In this document: one piece after another, positions 15,501-30,500 of the stretch
Layout of the letters: every line of letters begins with the position of its first letter
Position numbering within the stretch: position 1 is the stretch's first letter
NCBI GenBank assembly: GCA_028015205.1
Contig: CM051521.1
Span: forward strand, 97,316,513 to 97,380,512
Direction: 5' to 3'
From: Mytilisepta virgata
Lineage: Eukaryota; Mollusca; Bivalvia; Mytilida; Mytilidae
Length of the DNA stretch: 64,000 bases
Notes under the pieces: model-generated
Databases searched by the model: none
Seen by the model: only the letters and a program-made list of their open reading frames with translations
What the model was told of the DNA's origin: nothing
Program-made: the position numbers and the translations under genes

Positions 15501-18500
15501 CGTCCATCTGTCCGGCAAATCAGTTTTCCGCACTTCAGTTGTGCTTGAAGATATTGACTTGATATTTGGTGTAAAAATGTAGTTTTATCATGAGCAGTTA
15601 CAGATCATGTTATAATTTTGTTCTGGTCTAATGATTTTTTGCAGAATTATGGTCCTTGGACTTAGAAAATTCACGCAGATAATCAATTTTCTGCACTTTT
15701 TTTGTCATGAAGATATTGATTTGATATTTGGTTTATAGTTTTACAATGACAAGTTACAGATCAAGTTTGAATTTTGTTCCATTTGAATGATTTTTTTTGC
15801 AGAGTTATGGTTCGCGGACTTTTGTTTTGCAGCAAGTTGTAAACAAAATCAAGCAAAGTTTTGTACTGTCATGTTGCTTCAAAATAGATAAATAATGTAA
15901 ATTTAGATGAAGTCATGTGATAATCGACATTGACATACAAAATTAATTCTGATAATGACTTAATTGAATTATAAAAAAATGAGATAAGTAACAGTATAGA
16001 AGATTAACATGCCTTATTTGTCCATGTCTGGCCAGTTGATCATTATGGGCTTCACACCCCAAAACAATGTAGTCTTCAAACCAAAAGTTTAAAATGAAAT
16101 AAATACAGACTTTTTTTTGTTTGGATGTTGTTGATTATCTAGTTATTAGAGTTTTTCATAAATTATTGGACAAGTTTAGGTATTCACTTGAACCATTGAT
16201 TTGTTTGGAGCTTGGGCATGTGTTGCATGTTGACACTTTTTTTTGTATTTATTATATTATTCATGTTTTGTTTCTAAATTGCAGATTGAAACCAACAGAA
16301 ATACTGCATTAACTCTTGCCTGTTTTCAAGGTCGTCATGAGGTTGTCAGTTTGTTAGTAGATCGAAAAGCAAACATTGAGCATAGGGCTAAGGTTGGTAT
16401 AAGTTAAAAAAAAAATAGAAATAATTTCCCAAAAATGATTGAAATCTTATCAGACAGAATATTATTGGAGTAAAGCTATCAAAAATCACTGAACTTAGGG
16501 GAAGGTAGGGTGGGCACAAGGGTTGGCAAATGATAATACATGTTAGGTAGGCTTAAAGATCTCTTAAATCCCTTAACTGTGAGCATTTTATTCATCAGTC
16601 TCTTTACATGTACATATTTTATCTTTCTGCTATGTCAAAAGCTTTGGATAAAAGCATATATTAAATGTGTGAGGTTGGGTCAGCAGCTCTTCTCTATTTT
16701 TTATTGAATTTGAAATAATAATTTCAGACTGGTTTGACACCTCTGATGGAAGCAGCATCTGGTGGCTATGTGGAGGTTGGCCGTGTTCTCTTAGATAAAG
16801 GAGCTGATGTAAATGCTCCACCTGTCCCTTCGTCAAGAGATACAGCTTTAACCATTGCAGCTGACAAAGGACATTACAGATTTGTGGAATTATTGCTGTC
16901 AAGGTAAGTTTTATATAGTATTATTACTACTTACTACAAGAATGTTTAGTGTTCACTTGAAGTATAAAGATAATTAAATTTTTCCATTGTTTGTACAAGA
17001 AAGAAATTGGAGTCAGTTAACTCATCTCTGTTAAATCACTTCGAGAATAAGATAGTTCATCAAAACTATTAATGCGGAGGTGTTTACAAGTATGATTTTT
17101 TACATCAAATTACGGACAACTTTTTGAAGTGAAGAAACTAGTGTTTGGTCATTTTGAACAAACATCGTTTTATTTGGCAAATCTAGATAGTGTATCTGAC
17201 CAGAGTCAGAAAAGGGGTAAAACTAAATTAAGGTAAATTGTTTTTAGACTTCAGTTGTTGAATGTCACTCAGTAGTAACTATGAAAATTGTAACTTACAG
17301 ATTTTTATTTGATGTACATGTATGCATTCAATAAGCTTTCCAATAAAAGCTATGGCAGTTATATAAAACACTGAAAACTTGGTAGTTTGACTACTACAGG
17401 TCTGCTAATGATCACACTAGTGTTTGCAGCAAAACTTGTTAAAATCTTATTTTAAAACTTTGCCAGTTTCTAATCAAAGATTGGTGGTTTGTTCCCATTG
17501 TACTGAAAAAAACTTTACAAACAAATATGATCAAAGACAAGATTCAGACATAGACTAAGCACAAAATCCTATTGACCAGCAGCCAAATTCTAAAAGAAAT
17601 CCTTAAAAAGTCTTTGCTTTTAACATTAATGTATTTTTTTTAGAAGTGCTCAAGTGGATGTGAAAAACAAGAAAGGAAATTCTCCTTTGTGGCTGGCATG
17701 TAATGGTGAGTATATACAGTTGACTCTTATTATATCAAACACACTCAAGTCGAATTTCCAGATGAATCAAATTTCGTCTGTAGTTCCAAATTTTATACAA
17801 TGCACTTGAGCAGCTCCTGTTAAGTCGAATTTCGTCTATCTCGAACAAATTTTTGCAGTCCAAATGACTTCGAGATAACGAGAATTGACTGTATGTTGAG
17901 TTAAAAATGCCTACAGATATTTCAGTGTAAACATGTAACTTCAAACTATTGAAACAGATCAGTATTCATGTATCATGACTTCCTGATTGAAATCAAAATC
18001 AGAACTCATGGCATGTTATGAAATTAGCTGACAAAAATAATATACATGTAATTAAAAATGCAAGAAAATTAGCAATAATGTCAGAGTAATAAAAATGATT
18101 CATATACAAGTTGTTATAATGAGGCATGATTTTTCTGTTTTAAAACAGAATTCCGCATTTTGCTATCTAGATTTATCCATTATAGTTTTTGTCTCACCTG
18201 CTACGAAAAGCCGTGAAGGTGAGATATTGGTATTACTTTCGGCAGCGTAAACTTTAAAACTTTAATAACTTTGTACATAAAATACCTACAATTAAGATTT
18301 AAACATAGACCCACCATATTTGGTCTTTTGATAGTTCTTTGGGTTAATATCCGTTTGTTCTCAGCAACTGCAATACATAGACCAAACATATTTGGTCTAT
18401 AGATAGTGCATGGTGAGTACATGGCCTTGTGTGACTTGTCCCATTTTTACAAATAAGTCCATTTCTCAACAAATTTTATAAATGTATTATATAGGCCCAC

Positions 18501-21500
18501 CATTTTTGGTGGGTATATACCAGTGTGAGACCTGTCAGCTCACCTTGGACACAGTTTTAGGGTTGAATGACATGCATGAGATTTTTCTGACAAATTATCG
18601 CCTGACCATTACTGTTTCTTTTAACACATTTGCCTTTGACTTGCAATGTGGGGTATCAGATAATCATTATTCTGTGTCCATGTGCATACTCAGGTGAGAC
18701 ATTAAGTGTGTCCACTCTTGTTTTATTACACATAGCAATATGGCTTCAGATACAGCATTTCCGTTTTTGTCGAGCCTTCGACTTTTGTCGAAAAAGCGAG
18801 ACATAGCGATCCTACATTCCGTCGTCGGCGGCATCCACAAATATTCACCCTGTGGTTAAAGTTTTTGAAATTTTAATAACTTTCTTAAACTATCCTGGAT
18901 TTCTACCAAACTTGGACAGAGGCCTGTTTATGATCATAAGATAGTATCCAGAAGTAAATTTTGTAAAATAAAAATTCCAGTTTTTCTGTATATTACTTAT
19001 AAATGGACTTAGTTTTTCTGCCAGGAAACATTACATTCATTCTGTGGTTAAAGTTTTCAAAATTTTAATAACTTTCTTAAACTATCCTGGATTTGTACCA
19101 AACTTGGACAGAAGCTTGTTTATGATCATAATATAGTATCCAGAAGTAAATTTAGTAAAAAAAAAAAAAATTTTCCGTATTTTACTTATAAATGGACTTA
19201 GTTTTTCTGCCAGGAAACATTACATTCACTCTGTGGTTAAAGTTTTTAAAATTTTAATAACTTTCTTAAACTATCCAGGAATTTTACCAAATTTGGACAG
19301 AAGCTTGTTTATGATATAAAGATTGTATCCAGGAGAAAATTTTGTAAAATATTTATTTCTGTTTTTCAGTTTTTTACGTATAAATGGACTTAACATTGCA
19401 TTCTATTATGTGCATTCACCTATCACACTGAAAATATAGACATCAAAAGTAGGCGAGACACTGGGTTCCGCGGAACCCTTACGAATTTTTTTTTATTGGC
19501 TGGGAAAATCATCGTGTAATAGAAAAAATACATACACTAAGGTTAATTTATTGTGATGCTATTCTTTTCACTGCCTCATATAGATATAAAATATTTTAAA
19601 AATTCTAAATGTAGAGTAAATATCGAAGATAGATTTATGGGAGTGTTAAGAATTTAAAAAAAAAAGAGAAAGAAATATTTTAATTTGAAACTTTATTTTA
19701 GGTGGACATCTGGATGTTGTTCAGTTGTTAGTATCTGCACATGCTGATATTGATAGTCAGGATAATAGGAAAGTTTCCTGTTTAATGGCTGCATTTAGGA
19801 AAGGTCATGTGAAAGTTGTGAAATGGATGGTGAAGCATGTCAACCAGTTTCCTTCAGACCAAGAATTATCAAGATATATCTCAACTGTTCAAGATAAAGT
19901 AAACATTATAGTACTGAATAAAAAAAGTTGTTGAATATATTTAGCAAGACACTTAAAAAAGGGACGTGCAATAAGTATAGATTCTACAACAATGACCAGT
20001 TGATTATGAAATTTATCAACTTCAGATAAATAAATTTTCATTTTTAAACTGCAAGGCTTGTCCAAGCTGTTTAAAAAATGAAAATTTAATTATTGAGAGG
20101 ATAAATTTCATAACCCGTCAAGAGGTTTAGAATCTTTTTCTCTAATGACAATGTAAAACTCTGAGAGGTCTTCTGAATGTTTTTTTTTTTTGCGGGAAAT
20201 TTCATGAGCATTTATTATCCAACGTGTGGTGATATCTGAACTTATCAAACAGGTCAAGGGATGTATAAATGCGCACAGAATTAGAGAAAGGTAATTATTT
20301 TAATGTGAAATATAAGAAGTCATGAAGAGCACAAAATCAATGTCAGAATAATTTTAATGGTAAAAAGAGATCTTTAGTTTTGTTTTTCATTCTGTTAGAT
20401 ATATATATATATTTAGATACGTTGTTGGAATGAAAAGAAATTGAATTACAGATTAACTTTTTATGGTTTATCCAACAGGAACTGGCAAAGAAGTGTCAGC
20501 AGTCTATGGAAATAATTGTTAGTGCTAAAGATCGTCAAGCTGCCGAGGCCAATAAAATAGCTTCTATATTACTTGAAGAGTTGGACAAAGAAAGAGAGTC
20601 ACAGGAAAAGAAGAAGGCTGTAGCAGCAAAGAAAAGAGAAAAAAAGAAGCAAAAGAAGAAGGAAAAACAAGAGAAAGAAAAAGAGACTACGTAAGATTTC
20701 TAAATTTTTACATTCATTTGATTTTTAGCTCACCTGACCCAAAGGGTCAAGTGAGCTATTCTCATCACTTGGCGTCCGTCGTCCGTTAACTTTTACAAAA
20801 ATCTTCTCCTCTGAAACTATTGGGCCAAATTGAACCAAACTTGGCCACAAGCATTATTGGGGTATCTAGTTTAAAAAATGTGTCCGATGACCCCGCCTGT
20901 CAACCAACATGGCCGACATGGCTAAAAATAGAACATAGGGGTAAACTGCAGTTTTTGTCTTATATCTCAAAAACTAAAGCAATTAGAGCAAATCTGACAT
21001 GGGGTAAAAATGTTCATCAGGTCAAGATCTACCTTTCATGAAATTTTCAGACGAATCGGTCAACCCTTTGTTGGGTTATTGCCCCTGAATTGTTAATTTT
21101 AAGGAAATTTTGCAGTTTTAGGTTATTATCTTGAATATTATTATAGATAAAGACAAATTGTAAACATCAAAAATGTTCAACAAAGTAAGATCTACAAATA
21201 AGTCAACATGACCAAAATCATTGATTGACCCCTTATAGGAGTTTTTGCCCTTTAAAAACGGCATCCAGCGTAAACTTTCCTTTAAAGATCTTTTCCTCTC
21301 AAACTACTAGGCCAATTTAGACCAAACTTTGATGGAATGGTACTTGGGTGGCCTCCTTCCAAAATTATGTCTGACAACCCCGACTTCCAACCGACATGGC
21401 TGCTGTTACTAAAAATAGAAAAAAAGGTGGGGGGGGGGTGAATTTCAAAAATCTTCTTATATGAAACTACAAGGCCAGTTGGAACCAAAGTTGGCAGTAA

Positions 21501-24500
21501 TGGTTCTTAGGAGGTTCTCTTTCAGAAATATGTCCAATGACCCGGACTGTTAACCAAGATGGCCGCCACAGCCGAACTTAGTTTAACATAGGGCCCTATG
21601 GGAAAATTCATTGAAAAATCTTTTTGTCTTAAACCACTTGACCAATTGGAACCAGACTTGACAGCAATGGTCTTTAGATGGTCCTCTTACAGAGATGTGT
21701 CCGATGACCCGGACTGTGAACCAAGATGGCCTCCACAACTGAACTTAGTTTAACATATGGCCCTATAGGAAAATTCATTGAAAAATCTTCTTGTCTGAAA
21801 CCACTTGACATATTGGAGCAGGACTTGGCAGCATTGGTGCTTAGGAGATCCTTTTTCAGAAATGTGTCTGATTTCGTGGACTGTGAACCAAGATGGCCGC
21901 CACAGCAGAACTTATTTTAACATAGGACCATGTGGGAAATTCACTCAAAAATCTTCTCATCTGAAACAACTAAGCCAATTAGAATTAGACTTGGTAGCAA
22001 TGGTCTTTAGATGGTCCTCTTTCAGAATTTTGTGCGATGACCCAGACTGTCAACCAAGATGGCCGCCACACCCAAACTTAGTTAAACATAGGGCTCTATG
22101 GAAAAATTCATTGGAAAATCTTCTTGTCTGAAATCACTTGACATATTGGAGCGAGACTCAGCAGCATTGGTCCTAAGGAGGTCCTCTTTCAGAAATATGT
22201 CCGATCACCCGGATTGTCAACCAAGATGGCTGCCATACCGACCTTTGTTAAATATTGGACCCTATGGAAAAATTCATTGAAAAATCTTCTTGTCTGAAAT
22301 CACTTGACATATTGGAGCCAGACTCGGCAGCATTGGTCCTTAGGAGGTCCTCTTTCAGAAATATGTCCGATCACCCGGATTGTCAACCAAGATGGCTGCC
22401 ATACCGACCTTTGTTAAATATTGGACCCTATAGGAAAAATTCATTGAAAAATCTTCTTGTCTGAAAATCACTTGACATATTGGAGCCAGACTCGGCAGCA
22501 TTGGTCCTTAGGAGGTCCTCTTTCAGAAATATGTCCGATCACCCGGATTGTCAACCAAGATGGCTGCTATACCGACCTTTGTTAAATATTGGACCCTATA
22601 GGAAAAATTCATTTAAAAATCTTCTTGTCTGAAACCACTTAGCCAGTTGGAACAAGACTTAGCAGAAATGGTCCTTAGATGGTTCTTTTTTAGAAATATA
22701 TCCGATGACCTGGACTGTCAACCAAGATGACTGCCACAGCTGAAATTAGTTTAACATAGAATCCTATAGCTAAATTGACTGCAACACTTAAATTTTGAGG
22801 TCTGCTCAAGGTGTAAAGTTAAATGCAGGTGAGCGATACAGGCTCTTGAGAGCCTCTAGTTGTTTTACATTTCAGTTTGAAACAGCCACACAGTAATGAC
22901 AGGAGTCTGCCTTGATACCCTTGAAATGGGGTTATAAGGCAACTGTGGCTGTCCTTTTGAAAAGTTCTCTTTGTTAAACATTTTCATGAATTTTAGTGAA
23001 ATTTATGTGAAAGAATCTAATTAAATCATTTAGTCCTCCAGCCTAACATTTTTTTTTTTTAGAGATTGATTTTATTTATGTGAAATATGTGAAAGACTTA
23101 AAAGTATATTCAAAGGCTATTCAACATTATAATAAAATTATTTTTGTGGGAATGAAGCTTTTTGGAAATCAGGTTAAATTCTATAATTTGGAGCTACTCT
23201 ATTCCGGATTCTATTAGTTTTAACTCTGCAGAGGAATTTTATGTTGGAAAAATAAATAATGTAGATATTATCTACATGTATGTCTCCTTACATAAGAGAA
23301 ATTGCACACTTCTCTTGGGATGTATTTGATTTTATTTTGTTTTGGGGGCAAAGAGTTATACAAAGGTTTTTTTTGTTTCAGTAAAAATTCAACACCGGAG
23401 CCTGAAACAGACATAAAAGATGAGGATGAAAAGATAGAGGACATAGAAGAACCTGTCCCTTTGGAACCACCATCAGCAACTGTTACGTCAACAATAGGCA
23501 TAGCTTTACCAACTGGAGATGAACCTAAATACACCAAAGCTGGTCGCAATAAAAACAACAGAGCAGAAACAACGGTCACTTCAACTGAACTTAAGAAGAA
23601 CAAGAAAAATAGGAGAGAGAAGGAGAAGCCATTGGACATGGATGATTTGCCATCTTCTATTTGTTCTGTGACAACAGCAATGCCAACAATACCTTTGAAG
23701 CCAACACCAGTAACAACCAGTGATAACAATAATAAAGTGAAGAGAAAGAAGGAGAAATCTGATGTCTCTATAAAATCAGCATCAACAGGTTAGTTATTAT
23801 GTTGTTACTTTGTATGTCTGATAGGTTTTCTGATTTCTTTTTATTAAGTTCATTATATAAAGGACATGGAGTTTTTATGTTACAATTGTTTTTATTACAT
23901 TTAATGATTACAAAATTTGATTTTACACCAAAAAAAAAGGGTAGGAACAGGTTTTCATAGTATATACATGTATTTTCCAAACAATAATGAAGGAAAATCT
24001 GGTTTGGTGTATATTGGTAGCCCATTTCTTGTTGCTTAGATATATTTGCAATATCTTTAGGAAAGTGCTAAATTCTATGAATTTTTTAGTTATACCCACT
24101 TTCCACATAGTTGATAGATGATGTAATATTTGGTTTGTCCATCCCAATTTTCCCCTTGATCTACCACTTCATTTTTTGCATGAACAACCTGATCTTAGCA
24201 AATACAAGTTGTGGTAGAATGATATTTGGTAGTGATTAACTTAGTATAAACAGTTCCAAGCAAATTCGTTCACATTGTACATTGTGTAATTTGTTGAACT
24301 GTAATATCAGGGTTTGAAATTAGCGGTCGCCCACTCGCCATTGGCGAGTAATTATCTGTGTGGGCCCATAAAAATTACATCTCTGTCACCCACTTGGCGA
24401 GTGAATATCAAATTCCAGTGTGGGCCAATATAAAAATCCAATTCCGTCCCCCACTTTTTCAGTGTAGATAAAAATTCAGAAAACATAAATTTTAACAATA

Positions 24501-27500
24501 TATTTCTTTGTTTACTAAATTTTTGCGCATGCTTCTGCTTCTTGTTGTGGGAATAGTACTCCTGTATCCAGAGCACTTCCGTTTAGTGTCGTTTGGCTGT
24601 TCCGTTTAACCAGTTAATCGGAACAGCCGACTGACACAAAACGGAAGTGCGGCATGATTTTCAATTTTGGACCAAGATGTTCATGATGAAAACTCATCTG
24701 ATGTGGATGAACCAACTGATGATGAAACTTATGAATCAGAAAATGAAATCTGTTTTCAATGACCTTCTGGGATATGAATTTTGAATGCTTTGATGTGCAA
24801 ATAAAATTACATGTCTGCAACTCTAGTTTTGGTACAATTTGAATATGACAGGGAACCAAAGGACCCAATGATTAAATGCCATTATGGTAAACAAACAATT
24901 TACAGTTGAGGATTAATGACCAGGCCAAGAAAAAAAACTAAATTGTGAAATTTCATGTTTTTTTAGAAATTTCAAAACTTTTGTATATAAAATCATGACT
25001 TTCAAATACACAATTTTGCTGCCAGGAGAGTGCCAGAATGCAGGATTTTGCACCATTTATCCCCAGAGCTTCTGGGGACCTTAAGCAGACCCCTTGCCGT
25101 AATGCACCTCACTTATGCAAGGTGGCAGGCGCGCTAACGCGCACCTGTGGGCCCCTAATCCTTAATGTTGACTAATTCAAATTTTTATTTGGTAGCCCAC
25201 TTGGCTACTGCTCTAATTTCTTAGCTTCAAACCCTGAATATAGGCCATGTGAGCTTATGTCATCATGTTGCATCCATAAACTTTTTACATTTTGATCTTC
25301 TCCTCTGAAACTAATTGGTGGATTGTAACCAAACTGTAGGAATGGAAGAACCTGTACAAATGGTCCACCATTCATTCCGGTTGGATGAACAACATGGCAA
25401 CCAGAGGCCATATTTGATTTTTATTAGCCAATTTTCAAACATCTCCTCTGAAACTTTGTAGGATTGATGACAAAAATACATTCTACAAAATGATGCACTT
25501 TTTGTTGAAATTCATTTGAACAACCAACGGCTGTGGCAGTTCAAAGTTTCTATTGAAACCATATGGGAAAGGACTTTTTTGTCATTTTCTCAAACTAATG
25601 GGAAAATTGTAACCAAAGTTGGCAGGAATGAAGATGCAAATTAGGTCAAAGGTCAAATATCAAGGTTACTTTGACATTTTGCATTTCTTTAACAACCTTG
25701 TGGATACAAAAGAGGTTACATTTTCAAAGTGACCTGATAAAAGCCAGGTGAGCAATACAGGCTTGGGTAAGCCTCTAGTTTTCATTTCATAATTACTCAG
25801 ATTTGAAAAAAATGTGCAAGAGCTTACACTGTGGACTGTTTTTTTTCTCAGGGATTGGCGATCTAGATGATTTTGGCACTTTACCAGATAAGTTGAGGAT
25901 TTCTGACAAGGAAGTGGAGAAGTTAAGAAAAAATGTTGAAAAAACGAAGATTTCAAAGTTGTAAGTTTTTCTTTTGCAGTATAATCCATATCTGAAGATC
26001 CCTCAATCAGAGTTCTTGACTGAAAATGATAACAAATTTTGGTTATTTTCTGTTGCTGGTAAAGTATAACAAAAACCTTGGCACATAAAGAAGAAGAATA
26101 TATGGTCAAAAGAGAGACTAAATGGTTAGGTACAGTATGTAATGCATATTATTATCTGAGAGTATAGTTTGCTAGGATTTGTACTGATTATAAGGTTCAG
26201 ATTTAAAGCAAGAAGAGTATAAATGATACAATGTTATAGAATTTTATATGGAATTTTTGTTGTTTCAGAGAAAACAAACATGAAAATCAAGGCAAAGTAA
26301 ATGTGGAAGTACTGCATCATAAAACATCACCTGGATTATCTAGTCCAAAGAAAGGTCAGAAGAAGGAAGAGGGATGGAAAGAAGTCATGAGGAAGTAGGT
26401 TTCTAATACATGTACCTCTACTACTGTTTGCATTCAAAACATTTTTGCATGAACTAAAATAGAAAGAGTATTTTTTAATTGGCCCTGTAGCTTTACTTGG
26501 ACCAAAGACCAGAGTTTTAAATTTTTTATCGAAAAATTTTCCTTAAGATTTCTGTACCAAATACTCTTTTCTTTTCCAATAAATTGTTCGATGAGCTGGT
26601 TGTGGTGTGTAAAATGTTTAGCAATTGAATCATCTGTTTTACATGTTTGAATTTTACAAAAGTTCAGGAGCTGATTATAGTAAAGTGAATTGCCCGTCTG
26701 CCCGACATAAATGAGTTAGTCACATTCTGTATATCTCATACCATAAAAATAACACGGACAGACTTGAAATTAATTTCTCATTGAATTTTATAGTGAATTC
26801 CATTATTGTCTTAAATTTTTCAGTCTTGATGATATGAGGACATAAAGCACAGGCTTTGCTTTGTTTATAAAACATTAAATTGTGTTTTTTGAGATCTAAT
26901 ATATTCTTTATATCGTTGTCACATTTAAATGTCACCATTGGTGGATTGGGAAAAATTCTTTTTAATCAATTGGGTTGATTTATATATATATTTATTGTAG
27001 GTCTAAAAGAGTACAAGTTTCGTCATCTGCAATAAGTCGTGTGATTGGTCGAAGTGGTTGTAATATTAATGCAATTAGGGAGGTCTCTGGAGCACACATT
27101 GAAGTTGAGAAACAAAAAGGGAACAGTGGAGAAAGGGTCATTACAATAAAGTAAGAATGAAGTTGTTTAGTACACATGTATGTTAAGTTAAATTTTTGTT
27201 CCCAGCTTCAACACTGAGCAGACCTCAATAGTATTTGTTATGGGGAATCATTGTTAGATGTACTTGTCAGTCTGACACATGAAACCAGACCTTGACTTCA
27301 ATTTCATGCTTTATTGACTTATGTGAAATTTTTGCTATTAATTCAGATTTTCAGTTATTATAGTAGATCAATAATACTGTGGAGCTCCCCTAAACTGGCC
27401 CCTCTGAAAACCAGATTCCTCTGCAAACCGAACGCTTTATTCTGGTCCGGAATTTTCATCTACCGTAATAACCGTAATTATTGGACGGCCTAATTATTTG

Positions 27501-30500
27501 ACACTTTTGAAAAAAGCCACTTTTATATCTGAACACTGAGTTGGCTGAAAATTTTGCTTTAGTGTAATTTGTTCTTACCAAATCATGTCGCTAAGCACAA
27601 TATACAATCACCCAGAGAAGTAAATATTACTTTGTTCTTAGTTAATGGATACTGGCTACATACATGACTCTAAACTGAGACAGGCGATGAATTTTTGTGT
27701 GTCGATGCTTATTATGTTATTTAACTGTTGTCAGGGAGGACATTGACAATTCTACATGTATAATAATTTTGTTTAAAGGATAAAAGTTTAATTCTGAAAT
27801 ATGTTTTAGTAGAGTATAAGAATGTTTAAGGGTTTAAAGTCAAAACTGTATAAAAAGGCACCAAAGAACTGTGCCCTTTATACACAGGTTAAAGTAACAA
27901 AATTATAGCTGGGACATTTTCACTTTGCCCTTTATAGACAGTGATTTGCTGTATAGAGTTGCCAGTTAAAGAAGAAGACCGCCTCGGTGGTCTCATGGTA
28001 GCGTGCTCGCCCTGAGTGCGGAAGGTCGCGGGTTCAGTCCCTGGCCGGGTCAAACCAAAGACATTAAAATTGGTATTTGCTGCTTCTCCGCCAAGCACCT
28101 GACATCTAGGAGTAAGAGCAAAGACTGGTCGGCTCGGAGTCAGTATAATGTGTCCGAGTGAGGTGATTTGTCTTCCTGCGGACAGCTACCTCGTGAGCTA
28201 GCACATTATAAATCTGACTTAGCGTGTCGGTCTAGTACAAAGCAGGGATCATATTCATTATCATATCAACATGTTCTCGTCCTGATATGCACCTGGTTGC
28301 CACTGGACGTTAAACAACAATTCATCCATCCATTTAAAGTAGGTTTCACTGTCTGCTTTTATGTAGACTACTTTCTGTTTTTAAGTATTAAGTCATACAC
28401 TATATTTTTATTGTTTATATTTTTTAGGGGACCTCCCGAAGGTACGAAACAAGCACATGCTTTGATAATGGCCCTGGTTTCGGATCCAGACAAGGAATTG
28501 GTAGAGCTAATACCAAAAATAACTAACAAGCAACCCCCTCAGAAAGAGTCTATGTATTTCACAATTGATACAACAGTACCAACAACTTCAAGTATCACTT
28601 CATCTGTTCATTCAACCGTAGTTACATCATCATCTAGATCATCAGGTAGCGGGAGATCAGGATCTAGGTTGCAGACTAATAGTAATGTCCGTCTGGCAAC
28701 CTTGCCTGCAAGTATAGGTGTTTGGGGTGGCCCACCCACAACCACGACTACTACAATAACATCACCTCGTAGAAACCAACAGAAATCTTCAACCTCAACT
28801 GGGATACCAAATCCAGATAAACCTGTCACTAGACAACTCTTTCCCATTGAAAACAAGAAACCTTTATTTTCAAATCCTCCCTCAACCAGTACAAACAACA
28901 GCTTAACATATACATTTGCTTCTTCTTCAAGCAAAGTTACTACCAGTCCATCTCCTGTTTTCTCAGTCAGTAAAGCAGATATACCACGGTCACCAGGTCC
29001 AGGCATGGTCAAAGTATTACAGCGACCTGCAAATCAAAAGAACGAGCATCAACCACTGCCTATTGTGAGTAACCAACAACAGTCAGCGTCCAATGGAACA
29101 GTGCAATCAAGTAATGCTCCACATGGAAATTTTTCACCATTTAATAATGCATTTAGTAATGTAGCAGATCAGTTTTTGAGACGAGATGAATCTATGGAGC
29201 GCATGAATTTTGCAAGTGTTGCTGCACAAGGAGTTGTAGGTCCTATGGCAAACAGTCCAATGTCTGAAAATCCTGGCATGCCAGGACAGATTGGCAAGTC
29301 TGACACATCTTTACAGGCTAAAGCTCCTGGATATAGACCATCGAATATACGACCAATGACACCTCAAGAGATTGAAGCCTCAAGAATGTATGGTTTTACA
29401 GGCATGCAACCAATGAAGATTGGTGTTGGAGAAAATGATTTAGCAAGAGCACCAGGTTACAGAATGCCCAATCAGTCCCCAGTGATATCACCCAGAAATC
29501 AGGGAGAAATGTCACCACCTAGTCATCCTGTTAATCCTAATCAACCTCAGCCTCGAAAAGATGAATATACTACACCCAACCAACCATTGACGTTACCAAA
29601 GATAGAGAGTACACTGAATCCAAATGCCCCTGATTTTACATCGAGACAAGCAGGACAAATACCAGGACAGAATATATCTCCAGCAATGTATCTACAGTCA
29701 CTCTATCTTGCACAACTTTTCAATCAATCTGGTAAGCTAGGTAATGTTTGTCTTCTAGTTTTAATAAAATAGGGCACCATTTACATGCATATTAATTAGT
29801 GAAATAAAACAGCTGCAGCATGAAGGCATGATGCACCCATATTATATTAAATGTTTCAGTTGTGGGAATTAACACAATTTTTCATGAACAAAGTTACTCT
29901 GGGAACCAATTAGTGGAGTTATCAAAAGAGGGAGCTTACTGCATTTATTCTGATATAGTGTAAAATTTTTGTATCAGCAATGTCCTTGTTTTAAAAACAA
30001 TATTGGAAATTACACATTTTTCTGTGCAAAATTTTTTCTAACACTTAAAGTATAACAAAAAAAAGAGAGAGAAAAATCAAGTCAAAAGATGGCAGAACGA
30101 TACTGATCCTAAGATTATATGACAATTCTGCTTGATTAAAAGTTTTACAATGTCAAATTATAGTACAAAATGTGGGAAGTTTATTATTTTCTTCAGGAAC
30201 TTCCATAACTGTTTGACAACAAAATCATTTGATATTTCCTCTTCCCATTATCAAAGGCCAGTATGTTGTGTTGCAAAAGTAGGATTATTTTGGCCATCAA
30301 AACAAATACCAGATTTAAAACTAAATTTGCCGGGAACATACCTTGCTTGGAATACTATGCTGTTTTGAATTAATGTATTGTAATCATTTTTAGACTGGAT
30401 CTTTTCATTACAGGTGGAATGAGTGGTGCACCAGGTATTGTTCCACAAGGAATGTTATCACAGCAGGAGTTTGCTAATCTAATTGGTCAGTTTGTTGCCA

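Noticed and set aside
20820..22464. Open frames of 60-108 codons with repeated peptides such as DCQPRWPP
   Set aside because: They are direct repeats of family A read in frame. Boundaries, phase and lack of splice sites do not fit a gene.
27979..28052. tRNA gene
   Set aside because: A and B box-like motifs are present, but the sequence is followed by a SINE body and tail and flanked by TTAAAG duplications. It is a SINE head and not a functional tRNA.
28168..28427. Extension of mask exon u upstream to a Met at 28168
   Set aside because: This part overlaps the SINE and lies before a good acceptor. The phase with exon t and the KH alignment need the start at 28428.
28608..29012. Minus-strand 134-codon frame
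   Set aside because: Shadow of mask exon u; no splice or homology support.
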